Source: Caldifarciminota bacterium (GTDB lineage Bacteria; Hydrothermota; Tepidihabitantia; Tepidihabitantales; Tepidihabitantaceae). Taken from it: DNA of 15,624 nucleotides. Made by a program: the position numbers and the translations under genes. Below, piece after piece: positions 1-7,468 of the stretch. The notes under the pieces were generated by a model. It was not told where the DNA came from, searched no databases, and saw nothing but the letters and a program-made list of their open reading frames with translations. Within the stretch, counting starts at the first letter, position 1. Each line of letters starts with the position of its first letter. The DNA lies in NCBI GenBank assembly GCA_016935295.1, contig JAFGRF010000342.1, forward strand, positions 1 through 15,624, read 5' to 3'.

Positions 1-309
1 CTCGTCACACTGACGGCAAATGCGGACTCGCCGGCCGTCGTGGGGTTCACGTCGGGCACTGCTCCGCTTGCCGCACTTCGGACACAGGAGAGCGACGTTC
101 GACACATCGAACGCGTTGGGCAGATCGACAATCCCGCCCGGTTTGCTCGTGCCTCGGGCCCGCTGGTGCTTTTTGGCGAGGTTGAGTCCCTCGACGAAAA
201 CGCGATAGCGGCCGCTCTCTTTGTCCAGCTTCAACCGCAGAATCTTGCCCCGGCGCCCGCGATCCTCGCCGCTGATGACTTCCACCAGATCGCCCTTGCG
301 CAGGTACAT
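1..309 (-). CDS. rplX: 50S ribosomal protein L24 (3' end cut by window edge)
   Basis: L24 is an early-assembly protein of the large ribosomal subunit that binds the 5' region of 23S rRNA. The 103 codons visible start MYLRKGDLVEVISGEDRGRRGKI, the typical KOW-type beginning (KGDxVxVxxGxDxGxxGxI). The C-terminal part has two Cys pairs, CPKC (residues 76-79) and CRQC (98-101), the zinc-ribbon form of L24. The family is usually a little over 100 residues, so only a few codons should be missing beyond base 1. The ATG at 309 lies one base after the rplN stop, and a GAGGT ribosome-binding sequence sits upstream within the end of rplN. It is the second spc-operon gene and the last one seen here. Confidence 0.95.
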   Translation of the reverse strand, partial: MYLRKGDLVEVISGEDRGRRGKILRLKLDKESGRYRVFVEGLNLAKKHQRARGTSKPGGIVDLPNAFDVSNVALLCPKCGKRSSARREPHDGRRVRICRQCDE

Positions 310-310
310 G

Positions 311-679
311 CTAGACTACCTCGGCGGCAAGTGACACGATCTTGGTGTACTTCCGCTCGCGCAGTTCACGCGCCACCGGCCCGAAGACGCGGGTACCTTT
401 GGGTTCGCCCTTGTCATCCACGAGCACGCAGGCGTTGTCGTCGAATCTCACATAGGTCCCATCCGGCCGCCGGTGCTCCTTGCGGCACCGTACGACTATG
501 GCCTTGGACTTCTCGCCGGCCTTCACTGCGCTGTTCGGCAGCGCGTCCTTGACCGTTACCATCACCGTGTCACCCAGCCAGCCGAACCGGCGCCGCGAAC
601 CTCCGTAGACCCGGATGACCATGGCCATCCTGGCCCCGGAATTGTCAGCCACAACCAGCCGGCTGAAATCCTGGATCAT
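311..679 (-). CDS. rplN: 50S ribosomal protein L14
   Basis: L14 (122 aa, the usual bacterial length) sits at the subunit interface and contacts 16S rRNA in bridge B8. The sequence begins MIQDFSRLVVADNSGARMAMVIRV and contains VTVKDALPNSAVKAGEK, VVRxRKEHRRPDGTYVRFDDNACVL and GTRVFGPVARELRER, all hallmark L14 segments. Its ATG overlaps the rpsQ stop (ATGA), a classic arrangement for coupled translation. It is normally the first gene of the spc operon; no separate promoter or terminator is visible between rpsQ and rplN, so S10 and spc are probably read as one unit here. Confidence 0.98.
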   Translation of the reverse strand: MIQDFSRLVVADNSGARMAMVIRVYGGSRRRFGWLGDTVMVTVKDALPNSAVKAGEKSKAIVVRCRKEHRRPDGTYVRFDDNACVLVDDKGEPKGTRVFGPVARELRERKYTKIVSLAAEVV

Positions 680-915
680 ACTTTCTTCACCACCCGCCAG
701 CGCTTAAGCCGGGACATCGGCCGCGTCTCGATAAGCTGGACGCGGTCGCCTTCCTTGCACTCGGCCCGCTCGTCGTGTGCGTACAGCTTTGTACGCTTGC
801 GGATGTACTTCTTGTACTTGGGATGCAGTTCCAGCCGATGTACCGTAACCACGACGGTCTTCTGCATCTTGGCCGCAGCCACCCTGCCGACCACAGTTCG
901 GCGATTCTCACGCAT
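676..915 (-). CDS. rpsQ: 30S ribosomal protein S17
   Basis: S17 is a primary 16S rRNA-binding protein with an OB fold. The 79-residue product starts MRENRRTVVGRVAAAKMQKTVVV and carries YKKYIRKRTKLYAHDE and GDRVQLIETRPMSRLKRWRV, diagnostic of the family. An upstream in-frame ATG at 984 would add 23 residues unlike any S17 and would overlap most of the end of rpmC, so the ATG at 915 is chosen. It overlaps the rpmC stop by 8 bases, with GGAG/AAGA purine stretches upstream, again suggesting coupling. Confidence 0.96.
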   Translation of the reverse strand: MRENRRTVVGRVAAAKMQKTVVVTVHRLELHPKYKKYIRKRTKLYAHDERAECKEGDRVQLIETRPMSRLKRWRVVKKV

Positions 916-1126
916 TCTTCTTCTCCACAGACCTCGCCTCGATCTCCCGGGCTCGGAGCACCGTCTGGCATCGAGCAATGTCATGCCTGAGCAGCCGCAG
1001 CCGGAGCGGGTTGGGCAATTCCTCCGCCGACCGGCGCAGCCTCAGTTTGAACTGCTCGTCGCGCAACTCGGATAGCTTGCGCCGGACCTCGTCCGGCGTC
1101 ATCTCACGCAACTCAGAAGCCTTCAT
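908..1126 (-). CDS. rpmC: 50S ribosomal protein L29
   Basis: L29 is a small, mostly helical protein beside the peptide exit tunnel that helps dock trigger factor and SRP. The 72-residue product begins MKASELREMTPDEVRRKLSELRDEQFKLR, the characteristic first helix hairpin, and continues with NPLRLRLLRHDIARCQTVLRARE, matching the usual N-x-x-R-xx-R-R-x-IAR-xxT segment. It overlaps the end of rplP by 14 bases and the start of rpsQ by 8. Confidence 0.96.
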   Translation of the reverse strand: MKASELREMTPDEVRRKLSELRDEQFKLRLRRSAEELPNPLRLRLLRHDIARCQTVLRAREIEARSVEKKNA

Positions 1127-1541
1127 AGCTCATCTCACCACGGACCACGATGCGCGTACGGCACGGCATCTTGCTGCCGGCCTGGCGCAGGGCCCCGGTC
1201 GATTCCTGGGGAGCCAGACCGCCAAGCTCAAACAGCACCGTGCCCGGCTTCACGACCGCGACCCAGAACTCCGGCGTGCCCTTGCCCTTGCCCATGCGGG
1301 ACTCCGCGGCTTTCTTGGACACGGGTTTGTCCGGAAATATCCTGATCCACATCTTACCCGTACGCTTCAGCGACTTGGACAGACAGATCCGGGCCGCCTC
1401 GATTTGCCGCGCCGTTATCCAGCATGGCTCCAACGCCATCAGCCCTTGGTCGCCGAAGTCGACCCGGTTCGAACGCGTGGCCTTGCCGCTCATCCTGCCG
1501 CGCATCGCGCGACGGTACTTCACCCGCTTCGGCATAAGCAT
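1113..1541 (-). CDS. rplP: 50S ribosomal protein L16
   Basis: L16 organises the A-site tRNA region of the large subunit. The 142-residue product starts MLMPKRVKYRRAMRGRM, parallel to the well-known MLQPKRTKFRK start, which supports the first ATG rather than the one two codons later. Family segments include ATRSNRVDFGDQGLMALEP, ITARQIEAARI, GKMWIRIFPDKPVSKK and RMGKGKGTPEFWVAVVKPG. The start lies three bases after the rpsC stop. The usual length is 135-145 residues, so the gene is intact. Confidence 0.98.
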   Translation of the reverse strand: MLMPKRVKYRRAMRGRMSGKATRSNRVDFGDQGLMALEPCWITARQIEAARICLSKSLKRTGKMWIRIFPDKPVSKKAAESRMGKGKGTPEFWVAVVKPGTVLFELGGLAPQESTGALRQAGSKMPCRTRIVVRGEMSYEGF

Positions 1542-1544
1542 GGC

Positions 1545-2183
1545 TTAGGTTCTTTCCGCGGCGGCTGCATCGCCTTTGTAGATCCAGACCTTGACACCGA
1601 CCGTACCGGCAATGGTTCGGGCGACGTCGGTCGCGTAGTCGATGTCCGCCTTCAACGTATGAAGCGGCACTCGTCCCTCGCGGTACCACTCGGTGCGGGC
1701 AATCTCGTGCCCACCAAGCCGACCGGCCACCATCACCTTGATGCCAGGCGCGCCAAGTCGCATCGCCTGCATAACGGCCCGCTTCATCGCGCGACGATGA
1801 GCCACTCGCTGCTCGAGTTGCCGAGCCACGTTCTGAGCTACAAGCTTCGACTCAAGTTCAGGAACACGTACGACTTCGACCATAACCTGTACGTCCCGGC
1901 CGATCAGGGCCTTCAGCTCCTCACGTAGTGTATCCAGCGCCTGACGCCGGGTACCGAACACCATTCCCGGCCGGGCGGTAAAAACAGTAACAGTCGTACG
2001 GTTGGCCACCCGTTTGATAAGGACATCCGATATCATCGCGTCGATCAGCTTCGTCTCGATGTAGCGCCTTATCCTCAGGTCCTCGTGCAAGTAGTCGCTG
2101 TAGCCCTTCTTCGAGAACCAGGACGACTTCCAGTCTTTCGAAATCCCGAGCCGGAATCCGATCGGATGAGTCTTCTGTCCCAT
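1545..2183 (-). CDS. rpsC: 30S ribosomal protein S3
   Basis: S3 forms part of the mRNA entry tunnel and its helicase activity. The 212-residue product starts MGQKTHPIGFRLGISKDWKS and ends with the strongly conserved C-terminal domain (GRLGGHEIARTEWYREGRVPLHTLKADIDY, then VGVKVWIYKGD). The type II KH domain lies at about residues 45-115, but the usual GxxG loop (GKKG in E. coli, after RPGIVI) reads GTRR at residues 77-80, so the second glycine is missing. The start codon directly follows the rplV stop with no spacer. Confidence 0.98.
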   Translation of the reverse strand: MGQKTHPIGFRLGISKDWKSSWFSKKGYSDYLHEDLRIRRYIETKLIDAMISDVLIKRVANRTTVTVFTARPGMVFGTRRQALDTLREELKALIGRDVQVMVEVVRVPELESKLVAQNVARQLEQRVAHRRAMKRAVMQAMRLGAPGIKVMVAGRLGGHEIARTEWYREGRVPLHTLKADIDYATDVARTIAGTVGVKVWIYKGDAAAAERT

Positions 2184-2549
2184 CTAGATTCTGGTTCCCT
2201 TTCTGGTAGCGACCCTGACCCTGACATGAACCGTCGGCTTCCGGATCGGCGTGGCCATTCCGCGCGGACCGGGCTGCCAGCGCCTTGGCTTCAGAATCGG
2301 CCCCTGGTCAACTCGCACCTCGGTCACGACCAAATCCTCTTCCTTCAGCTTTGCCTTGCCGGCCTTGATGATTGCGTTGGCGACGGCCGAACGAAGCGTT
2401 TTGATAACCGGTGCCTTCGAGGGCTTGAGCAGGAAAGTCAGGGTACGCAGCGCTGTCGGCACGTCCCGGCCGCGGATCAGGTTCGCCACCAGCGTTAGCT
2501 TCTTTGCCGACCCGGGCTGGAATCGTCCGACCGCAGTGGCTTCGATCAT
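2184..2549 (-). CDS. rplV: 50S ribosomal protein L22
   Basis: L22 lines the peptide exit tunnel with a long beta-hairpin. The 121-residue product shows the N-terminal globular part (ATAVGRFQPGSAKKLTLVANLIRGRDV), the KTLRSAVANAI helix, and the hairpin region DQGPILKPRRWQPGPRGMATPIRKPTVHVRV, all family hallmarks. It lies 7 bases after rpsS and abuts rpsC. The length is within the family range. Confidence 0.98.
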   Translation of the reverse strand: MIEATAVGRFQPGSAKKLTLVANLIRGRDVPTALRTLTFLLKPSKAPVIKTLRSAVANAIIKAGKAKLKEEDLVVTEVRVDQGPILKPRRWQPGPRGMATPIRKPTVHVRVRVATRKGTRI

Positions 2550-2556
2550 AACTGCT

Positions 2557-2847
2557 CTAGCTCTTCTTCTCCTCGGCCTTTTCTTTGCGCACGCCCGAGT
2601 GCTGTCGGAAAGTCCGTGTCGGGGAGAACTCGCCCAGTCGGTGTCCTACCATCCTCTCGGTCACATATACCGGCAGGAACTGACGGCCATTGTGCACGGC
2701 GATGGTGTGGCCGACGAACTCGGGCGGAATCACGCTGCGCCGGGCATAGGTCTTCACCGTACGCTTCTCGCCAGTTTCGACCTGCTGGCGCACCCTACGG
2801 AAAAGCTTCTGGTCGATATACGGGCCCTTCTTGATCGAGCGTCCCAC
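2557..2847 (-). CDS. rpsS: 30S ribosomal protein S19
   Basis: S19 sits in the head of the 30S subunit next to S13. The 96-residue product reads MGRSIKKGPYIDQKL, then RRSVIPPEFVGHTIAVHNGRQFLPVYVTERMVGHRLGEFSPTRTFRQH, a textbook S19. The initiation codon is GTG, overlapping the rplB stop (TAGTG). The C-terminal tail is a short Lys/Glu-rich stretch. Confidence 0.98.
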   Translation of the reverse strand: MGRSIKKGPYIDQKLFRRVRQQVETGEKRTVKTYARRSVIPPEFVGHTIAVHNGRQFLPVYVTERMVGHRLGEFSPTRTFRQHSGVRKEKAEEKKS

Positions 2848-3674
2848 TACTTCTTTCTCCTCTGGACGATCATACGGCTCGACTTCTTCTTCCGATTGCG
2901 GGTCTTGTAGCCTTTGGCCGGGATCCCGCGTTCGGAACAGGGGTGCCGTCCGCCGGAGCTCTTGCCCTCGCCGCCGCCCATGGGATGGTCAATCGGGTTC
3001 ATGGCAACTGCCCGCGATACCGGTCTGATGCCCATGTGCCGGGAGCGCCCGGCCTTGCCGATGGAAATGTCTTTGTGCTCGGGATTGGAGAGACGTCCGA
3101 TCGTCGCCATGCAACCCAGATGGAACCGCCTGATCTCGCCCGACGGCAACTTGATCACCGCCAGGTCCTCTTCTTTGTTGAGCAACTGCGCTGCAGTTCC
3201 CGCTGAACGCACCAGGAACGACCGGCTCCGCGGACAAAGCTGGAGATTGTGGATCTCGACCCCGACCGGCACGTCCGAAAGCGGCATCGCGTTGCCGTCC
3301 CGGATCGGCAGGCCGGTTCCCGAACTGACCGCGTCGCCGACCTTGAGGCCTTGCGGGCAGAGAATGTAGCGGTACTCACCATCCGCGTAGCATACGAGGG
3401 CAATGCGGGATGACCGGTTCGGATCGTATTCGATCGAAACGACCGTGCCAGCGACACTTGTCTTGTCACGCAGGAAGTCGATGACGCGATACTGCCGCTT
3501 CTCGCCACCGCCGATCCACTTGTTCGTCTTGCGTCCGGTGTTGTTCCTCCCGCCGGTCTTGGGCAGCGGGCGGAGCAGCGACTCGTGCGGTTTCGTCCGG
3601 GTGATGTCGTCGAATGTCGGGACCATGAAGTAACGCCGCGCGGGCGTGGTAGGTCGGTAGGTCTTGATGCCCAT
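2847..3674 (-). CDS. rplB: 50S ribosomal protein L2
   Basis: L2 is needed for subunit association and lies near the peptidyl-transferase centre. The 275 residues are close to the E. coli 273. Visible hallmarks are GGRNNTGRKT (41-50), GGGEKRQYR (55-63), the KVGDAVSSGTGLPIRDGNAMPLSDVPVG region, and NPIDHPMGGGEGKSSGGRHP with His230 corresponding to the conserved His229 of E. coli. The segment normally reading VRHRGGGHKR is here NKWIGGGEKR, and the tail GRHPCSERGIPAKGYKTR differs mildly from the usual GRHPVTPWGxPTKGxKTR. The ATG directly follows the rplW stop. Confidence 0.98.
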   Translation of the reverse strand: MGIKTYRPTTPARRYFMVPTFDDITRTKPHESLLRPLPKTGGRNNTGRKTNKWIGGGEKRQYRVIDFLRDKTSVAGTVVSIEYDPNRSSRIALVCYADGEYRYILCPQGLKVGDAVSSGTGLPIRDGNAMPLSDVPVGVEIHNLQLCPRSRSFLVRSAGTAAQLLNKEEDLAVIKLPSGEIRRFHLGCMATIGRLSNPEHKDISIGKAGRSRHMGIRPVSRAVAMNPIDHPMGGGEGKSSGGRHPCSERGIPAKGYKTRNRKKKSSRMIVQRRKK

Positions 3675-3962
3675 CTAGCGCTCCAGGCTCTCGATTCGCT
3701 CGCCCTGCTTCAGGGTCACGATCGCCTTCCTCCAATCCGGACGGCGGCCGGTGAACCGGCCCATGCGCCGCATCTTGCCTAGGAAGTTCATGATCCGGAC
3801 CTCGCGCACGTGGACCTTGAAGAGCCGCTCGACTGCCTCACGCACCTGTATCTTGTTAGCCGTCGGCGCCACTTTGAACGTGTATCGCGACTGCTCGGCC
3901 TTCAGGCGTTCGGCCTTTTCCGTCACCACGTGGCTCAGTATCACCTGGCTGGGCTCGGTCAC
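3675..3962 (-). CDS. rplW: 50S ribosomal protein L23
   Basis: L23 sits at the tunnel exit and is a docking site for trigger factor and SRP. The 95-residue product has the family pattern: VTEKAERLKAEQSRYTFKVAPTANKIQVREAVERLFKVHVREVRIMNFLGKMRRMGRFTGRRPDWRKAIVTL. Translation starts at a GTG that overlaps the rplD stop (GTGA). The length is typical. Confidence 0.97.
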   Translation of the reverse strand: MTEPSQVILSHVVTEKAERLKAEQSRYTFKVAPTANKIQVREAVERLFKVHVREVRIMNFLGKMRRMGRFTGRRPDWRKAIVTLKQGERIESLER

Positions 3963-4573
3963 GATGCTATCTCCGCGAGCCGCTTCAGACCGGACTCAGT
4001 CAACACAATCCGGTCGTGGGAAACAACGTCATGAGCGCTTACGGCCGCAGCAGCCCTCACGGTCAGTCGGGGGATGTTGCGGCTCGCGCGCTTGAGATTC
4101 TCTGAAGGTGAGTCGGTAAGCAGGAGGATCATGCCGGCGAGGTTGAGCCCTCCGAGCACCCTGGTCATCTCTCTGGTCTTCGGCTCGGGCAGTTCGAAAT
4201 CCTCGACTATGGTCACCGCCTGCTCGTCTTTCCTCGCCGTCAGTGCCAGGGCCAGCGATTGGCGTCGGAGTCTCTTCGGAAGTCGATAGGAGTAGTCACG
4301 GGGCCTTGCGCCCCAGGCGATGCCCCCACCCACAAAGATGGGAGAACGCCGGGACCCATGGCGGGAGTGTCCCGTGTGCTTCTGCCTGTGCGGCTTCTTG
4401 CCCGTGCCGGAAACCTCTCCCCGCGTCTTGGTGCAGGCAGTGCCCTGACGCTGGTTGGCCAAATAGCACTTCACCGACTCCCAGACCAACCCCTCCCTGC
4501 CTTTCTGGTCGAACAGAGACGCCGGTAGATCCACCTGTCCCTTCACCGCGCCGTTAATGGTCAGCAGGTCCAC
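3959..4573 (-). CDS. rplD: 50S ribosomal protein L4
   Basis: L4 lines the exit tunnel, and in E. coli it also represses its own S10 operon. From the GTG at 4573 the product has 204 residues, against 201 in E. coli. Hallmarks are the tunnel loop NQRQGTACTKTRGEVSGTGKKPHRQKHTGHSRHGSRRSPIFVGGG and the region SENLKRASRNIPRLTVRAAAAVSAHDVVSHDRIVLTESGLKRL. An in-frame ATG at 4633 would add 20 residues that are merely the out-of-frame reading of the conserved rplC C-terminus. The GTG lies 4 bases past the rplC stop with an AGAAGG ribosome-binding sequence about 10 bases upstream, so it is preferred. Whether L4 autoregulates here is not known. Confidence 0.96.
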   Translation of the reverse strand: MDLLTINGAVKGQVDLPASLFDQKGREGLVWESVKCYLANQRQGTACTKTRGEVSGTGKKPHRQKHTGHSRHGSRRSPIFVGGGIAWGARPRDYSYRLPKRLRRQSLALALTARKDEQAVTIVEDFELPEPKTREMTRVLGGLNLAGMILLLTDSPSENLKRASRNIPRLTVRAAAAVSAHDVVSHDRIVLTESGLKRLAEIAS

Positions 4574-4577
4574 GATT

Positions 4578-5198
4578 TCAGACCTTCTTCCGTATGAGAA
4601 CGAGACCGCCGCGATGTCCAGGAATGGCGCCACCCACGTACAGCACGCCTCGGTCCGGCTCGAGCTTCACTACGGGGAGGTTTCGGACGGTGGCAGTCTC
4701 AGCACCGTAGTGCCCGGGCTGGGTCCGTCCCTTGAGCGGACGGCCCGGCGTCGTACCCGACCCCAACGAACCGATCCTACGGTGAGTCATTGACCCGTGA
4801 GTGCTCGGCCCGCCGCTCCAGCCCCAGCGTCGCACGCCGCCGGCAAAGCCACGCCCCTTGGTCACACCGGTAACGTGCACCATGTCGCCCGTCGCGAACA
4901 CACCGACCCCCAGCTTCTGGCCGACATGGTAGTCGCCGATCTTGTCCACCTTGATCTCGTGCAGGGACCTGGCCGGCTGTAGCCCGGTTTTCTTGTAGAA
5001 ACCAAGCAGCGGCTTCGACGACTTCCGCTTCGATGCCGTGCCAAATCCGATCTGCAGTGCCTCGTATCCATGCCGGTCCAGCGTACGCTTCCCGACGACG
5101 ACGCACTCGCCGACCCTCACCTCGGTCGCCGGGACGACAACGCCGCGCTCGTCGTAGAGCTGGACCATGTTTCCCTTCTGGCCGAGCAGCGCCATCAT
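4578..5198 (-). CDS. rplC: 50S ribosomal protein L3
   Basis: L3 is an early-assembly protein whose central loop reaches the peptidyl-transferase centre. The 206-residue product shows KTGLQPARSLHEIKV, VTGVTKGRGFAGGVRRWGWSGGPSTHGSMTHRRIGSLGSGTTPGRPLKGR and the C-terminus LYVGGAIPGHRGGLVLIRKKV. Two ATGs occur in tandem (MMALLGQKGNM); L3 normally starts near M-x-GLxGxKxGM, so either fits. The position of E. coli Gln150, methylated by PrmB, is His163 here (QPGHYGAE). The start overlaps the rpsJ stop (ATGA). Confidence 0.97.
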   Translation of the reverse strand: MMALLGQKGNMVQLYDERGVVVPATEVRVGECVVVGKRTLDRHGYEALQIGFGTASKRKSSKPLLGFYKKTGLQPARSLHEIKVDKIGDYHVGQKLGVGVFATGDMVHVTGVTKGRGFAGGVRRWGWSGGPSTHGSMTHRRIGSLGSGTTPGRPLKGRTQPGHYGAETATVRNLPVVKLEPDRGVLYVGGAIPGHRGGLVLIRKKV

Positions 5199-5518
5199 GC
5201 CGACTTTATCTCCACTTCCACCCCGGCTGGTACTTCTAGCTTCATCAGGGCATCGACCATTTCCGCCGTGGCGTTGGATATCTCTATCAGGCGCTTATGG
5301 ACTCGCAACTCGAACTGCTCGCGCGACCTCTTGTCGACATGAGGCGATCGAAGCACCGTGAAGAGAGTACGCTTGGTCGGAAGCGGCACGGGTCCGGAAA
5401 CCTGGGCCCCGGTGCGCTTCGCGACGTCCACGATGTCCTTGGCGCTCTGGTCAAGGATCCGGTGATCGTACGCCTTCAGCTTTATGCGTATCTTCTTTGC
5501 AGTTCTTATCAAACTCAT
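5195..5518 (-). CDS. rpsJ: 30S ribosomal protein S10
   Basis: S10 is part of the 30S head and also works in transcription antitermination as NusE. The 107-residue product reads KKIRIKLKAYDHRILDQSAKDIVDVAKRTGAQVSGPVPLPTKRTLFTVLRSPHVDKRSREQFELRVHKRLIEI, nearly colinear with E. coli S10. It is the first gene of the operon here. The ribosome-binding site is weak: only a GTGAG stretch occurs about 6-11 bases before the ATG. A promoter lies about 120 bases upstream. Confidence 0.98.
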   Translation of the reverse strand: MSLIRTAKKIRIKLKAYDHRILDQSAKDIVDVAKRTGAQVSGPVPLPTKRTLFTVLRSPHVDKRSREQFELRVHKRLIEISNATAEMVDALMKLEVPAGVEVEIKSA

Positions 5519-5530
5519 ATGGTGCTCACG

Positions 5531-5626
5531 TCACAAAAGGACTACGTCGAGTCCAGCTCGTTTGCCTTTCCGCTTCAGCCGGTTGTAAGAGGGGCCTGCA
5601 GTCGGGCCCGGTCGCCATCCTGGCGA
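5531..5626 (-). promoter_or_regulatory. S10 operon leader with three hairpins, one attenuator-like
   Basis: The predicted leader contains, from 5' to 3': a 6-bp perfect stem TCGCCA/TGGCGA with a 3-nt loop (5626-5612) at its very start; a 5-bp stem GGGCC/GGCCC (5609-5592); and a 5-bp stem GGACT/AGTCC with a 6-nt loop (5554-5539) followed at once by TTTT (5538-5535). The last looks like a weak intrinsic terminator 17 bases before the rpsJ ATG. S10 leaders are known autoregulatory targets of L4 in enterobacteria. That this leader works in that way is inference. Confidence 0.4.
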
Positions 5627-5635
5627 AAGCGGGAC

Positions 5636-5663
5636 AATATAGCCAAACTGCGTTACTTGTCAA
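5636..5663 (-). promoter_or_regulatory. Sigma-70-type promoter of the S10 operon
   Basis: On the minus strand a perfect TTGACA (-35, bases 5663-5658) is followed after 16 bp by TATATT (-10, bases 5641-5636). Transcription should begin near 5629, giving a leader of about 110 nt before rpsJ. The position directly upstream of the first gene of a highly expressed operon, together with the near-consensus boxes, makes this a strong call. Confidence 0.8.
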
Positions 5664-5698
5664 CATTTGAATTGGCATTCTGTCTCGGCTTGTCCCGC

Positions 5699-5712
5699 CG
5701 GCCGGAAGGCCG
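5699..5712 (-). other. GC-rich hairpin between the TMTC-like gene and the S10 promoter
   Basis: A perfect 5-bp stem CGGCC/GGCCG with a 4-nt loop lies about 60 bases after the stop of the TMTC-like gene and upstream of the S10 -35 box. There is no T tract, so it is not a convincing intrinsic terminator, although the position fits a transcript end. Confidence 0.25.
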
Positions 5713-5769
5713 TCTCAGGCGATGGCTCGGGACCGGTTTGTCATGCAGACGCCTGCTCGGAGGTGCCCA

Positions 5770-7425
5770 TCATGGCCGGCCAACACGCATCTGTTCGTAG
5801 GACGCCCTGATTCGCGGGTTGCCGGGGTCGAGCCCGTACGCCCGCTCGAACATCAGCGCCGCCGAATCTTCAATCCCGGCCTCCTGGTAGAACCTCCCCA
5901 GGTTGTAGATTGCACCGGCATCGCCCGGCTTCAGCTCGATTGCCCTGCGGAAAGCTCGTACCGCGCCGTTGCCGTCTCCCCGCTTGTACCGGACTATGCC
6001 GAGGTTATTCCAGGCCAGTGCGTAGCCGGGCCGTAGCTCGATTGTCTTCAGGTAGAGAGCCTCCGCCTCGACCAGATGGCCAGCTGACTGCAGCAACGCC
6101 CCGAGGTTGGAATAGGCAAGTGCCATGCCGGGATCGAGCGCTATCGCCTTCCTGTACTCGGCAATCGCGCCGTCGCGCTCGCCGCGCTTGCGTAGCTCAA
6201 ACGCGTAGTTGAAGTGAGCAGCCGGGGAGCCCGGTGATTCGGTCGTCATCTGTCGGAACAGCGTGTAGCCATCCTTCCACACCTCAAGACGCCGAGGCAG
6301 CACAAACAGGGCCAGCAAGGCGCAGTAGGCCAACGCCGCGCCGACTGCGCCGGCTCGTGCTCGGGTGTGACCACGAGTCATCCGACGTCCGACATAGACA
6401 GCAAGCACCGTCAAGCCGACGCCCGGAACATACAGGAGCCTGCCGACCGGCCCGAAACCGACAAGCCCGGCAAACGGGAACAGGAACACGAATCCCCACA
6501 GCCAGGCCAGCCAGGCTGTACGCGAGTCGCGCGCCCGCCGCAGCGCCAGCGGTGCCGCCAGGTACGCCACGCTCGCCACGAGGAACCACGTCGGGCGGAT
6601 CGAGCCGGCCTCTTCCCAGGCAAACGTCCCCTGCCCCCAAGGCCACGTCGAAACCATGAGCAACCGCCCGAAGTTGTTGAGTGACAGGATCGACCATGCC
6701 CCGATTCTGTGCCCAACTGCCATCCCGACCGCGGTTCCGAGTACCGCATGGCGGACGGCGAGGTACGCTCCCAGCAAAGCGACGAGCCCGGATAGAGCAA
6801 CCCAGTCCTGTCGCTGCAGTCGTTTGAACCCGGGCGCTGCGATCCAGACCGCAGCCAGCGGCGCAAACATCACACCAGTCTCCTTGGAGAGCACCGCGAC
6901 GGAGAACCCGGCCCAGATAGTGGCGCTGGCCGTCCAATCGTGTCGGCTATCAAGACGCAACAGACCAACGAGCGCTACCAGCAACCCGATGGTAGCGAGC
7001 AGGTCGGTTCGACCGCTGACGTAGGCTACGCTGTCCGCTGCCAGCGGATGAACAGCGCAGACAACTCCGGCCAGCAGCAACAGCCAGAGCGAGCCAAACA
7101 ACCGCCAGGCCACGATGCCCGCGAGCGCGACGGCCGCCGCATGCAGCAGCAGGTTGACGAGGTGGAAATACCACGCTCGATGCCCGGCCACGAGCTCGTC
7201 CACGCCCAGACTGAAGTTCGCGAGCGGTCGGTAGTACGGATCCTGACCCAGCAGCCCGGCCCCGCCGTCGTACCAGAAGGAGTGCGCGAAGGCCGCAAAC
7301 GGTGAAGACCGACTGCGCACGACGATGTTCTGGTCATCCCAGACTAGTTGATACTTGAGCGTGGGAAGGTATACGAGCACGGCGAGCAGGGCGCACAGCG
7401 CCATCACAAGAGCAGGACGCTTCAC
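5770..7425 (-). CDS. TMTC-like membrane protein with C-terminal TPR repeats
   Basis: From the GTG at 7425 the product has 551 residues: about ten hydrophobic membrane segments (residues 5 to about 380) and then a soluble region with about four TPR units (residues 400-545; for example LALAWNNLGIVRYKRGDGNGAVRAFRRAIELKPGD). The N-terminal part has the hallmarks of the TMTC/DUF1736 group of GT-C-fold proteins: WDDQ in the first outer loop (residues 29-32), YYRPLANFSLGVDEL, WYFHLVNLLLHAAAV, and HPLAADSVAYVSGRTDLL. In animals TMTCs are O-mannosyltransferases; bacterial members are uncharacterised, so glycosyl transfer is inference. A longer start at 7530 would overlap the preceding lipoprotein gene; an ATG at 7404 is also possible. 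The gene follows the lipoprotein gene by 43 bases and is probably in its transcript. Confidence 0.8.
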   Translation of the reverse strand: MKRPALVMALCALLAVLVYLPTLKYQLVWDDQNIVVRSRSSPFAAFAHSFWYDGGAGLLGQDPYYRPLANFSLGVDELVAGHRAWYFHLVNLLLHAAAVALAGIVAWRLFGSLWLLLLAGVVCAVHPLAADSVAYVSGRTDLLATIGLLVALVGLLRLDSRHDWTASATIWAGFSVAVLSKETGVMFAPLAAVWIAAPGFKRLQRQDWVALSGLVALLGAYLAVRHAVLGTAVGMAVGHRIGAWSILSLNNFGRLLMVSTWPWGQGTFAWEEAGSIRPTWFLVASVAYLAAPLALRRARDSRTAWLAWLWGFVFLFPFAGLVGFGPVGRLLYVPGVGLTVLAVYVGRRMTRGHTRARAGAVGAALAYCALLALFVLPRRLEVWKDGYTLFRQMTTESPGSPAAHFNYAFELRKRGERDGAIAEYRKAIALDPGMALAYSNLGALLQSAGHLVEAEALYLKTIELRPGYALAWNNLGIVRYKRGDGNGAVRAFRRAIELKPGDAGAIYNLGRFYQEAGIEDSAALMFERAYGLDPGNPRIRASYEQMRVGRP

Positions 7426-7468
7426 GGGCTGCGGACCCGAACAGCGACGCCCGGCACTGGGAGGCGCC

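Noticed and set aside
676..984. Longer rpsQ starting at 984
   Set aside because: The additional 23 residues are Arg-rich, unlike S17, and overlap rpmC; the ATG at 915 matches the family start.
978..1928. Long plus-strand open frame antisense to rpmC-rplP-rpsC
   Set aside because: It is a shadow of strongly supported ribosomal genes, with a His/Arg-rich low-complexity translation.
3959..4633. Longer rplD with ATG at 4633
   Set aside because: The extra 20 residues are an out-of-frame reading of the conserved rplC C-terminus. The GTG at 4573 has a ribosome-binding sequence and gives the normal L4 length.
5178..5198. His163 of L3 in place of the PrmB-methylated Gln as a novelty
   Set aside because: The position is His in many bacterial L3 proteins, so it is only noted in the gene entry.
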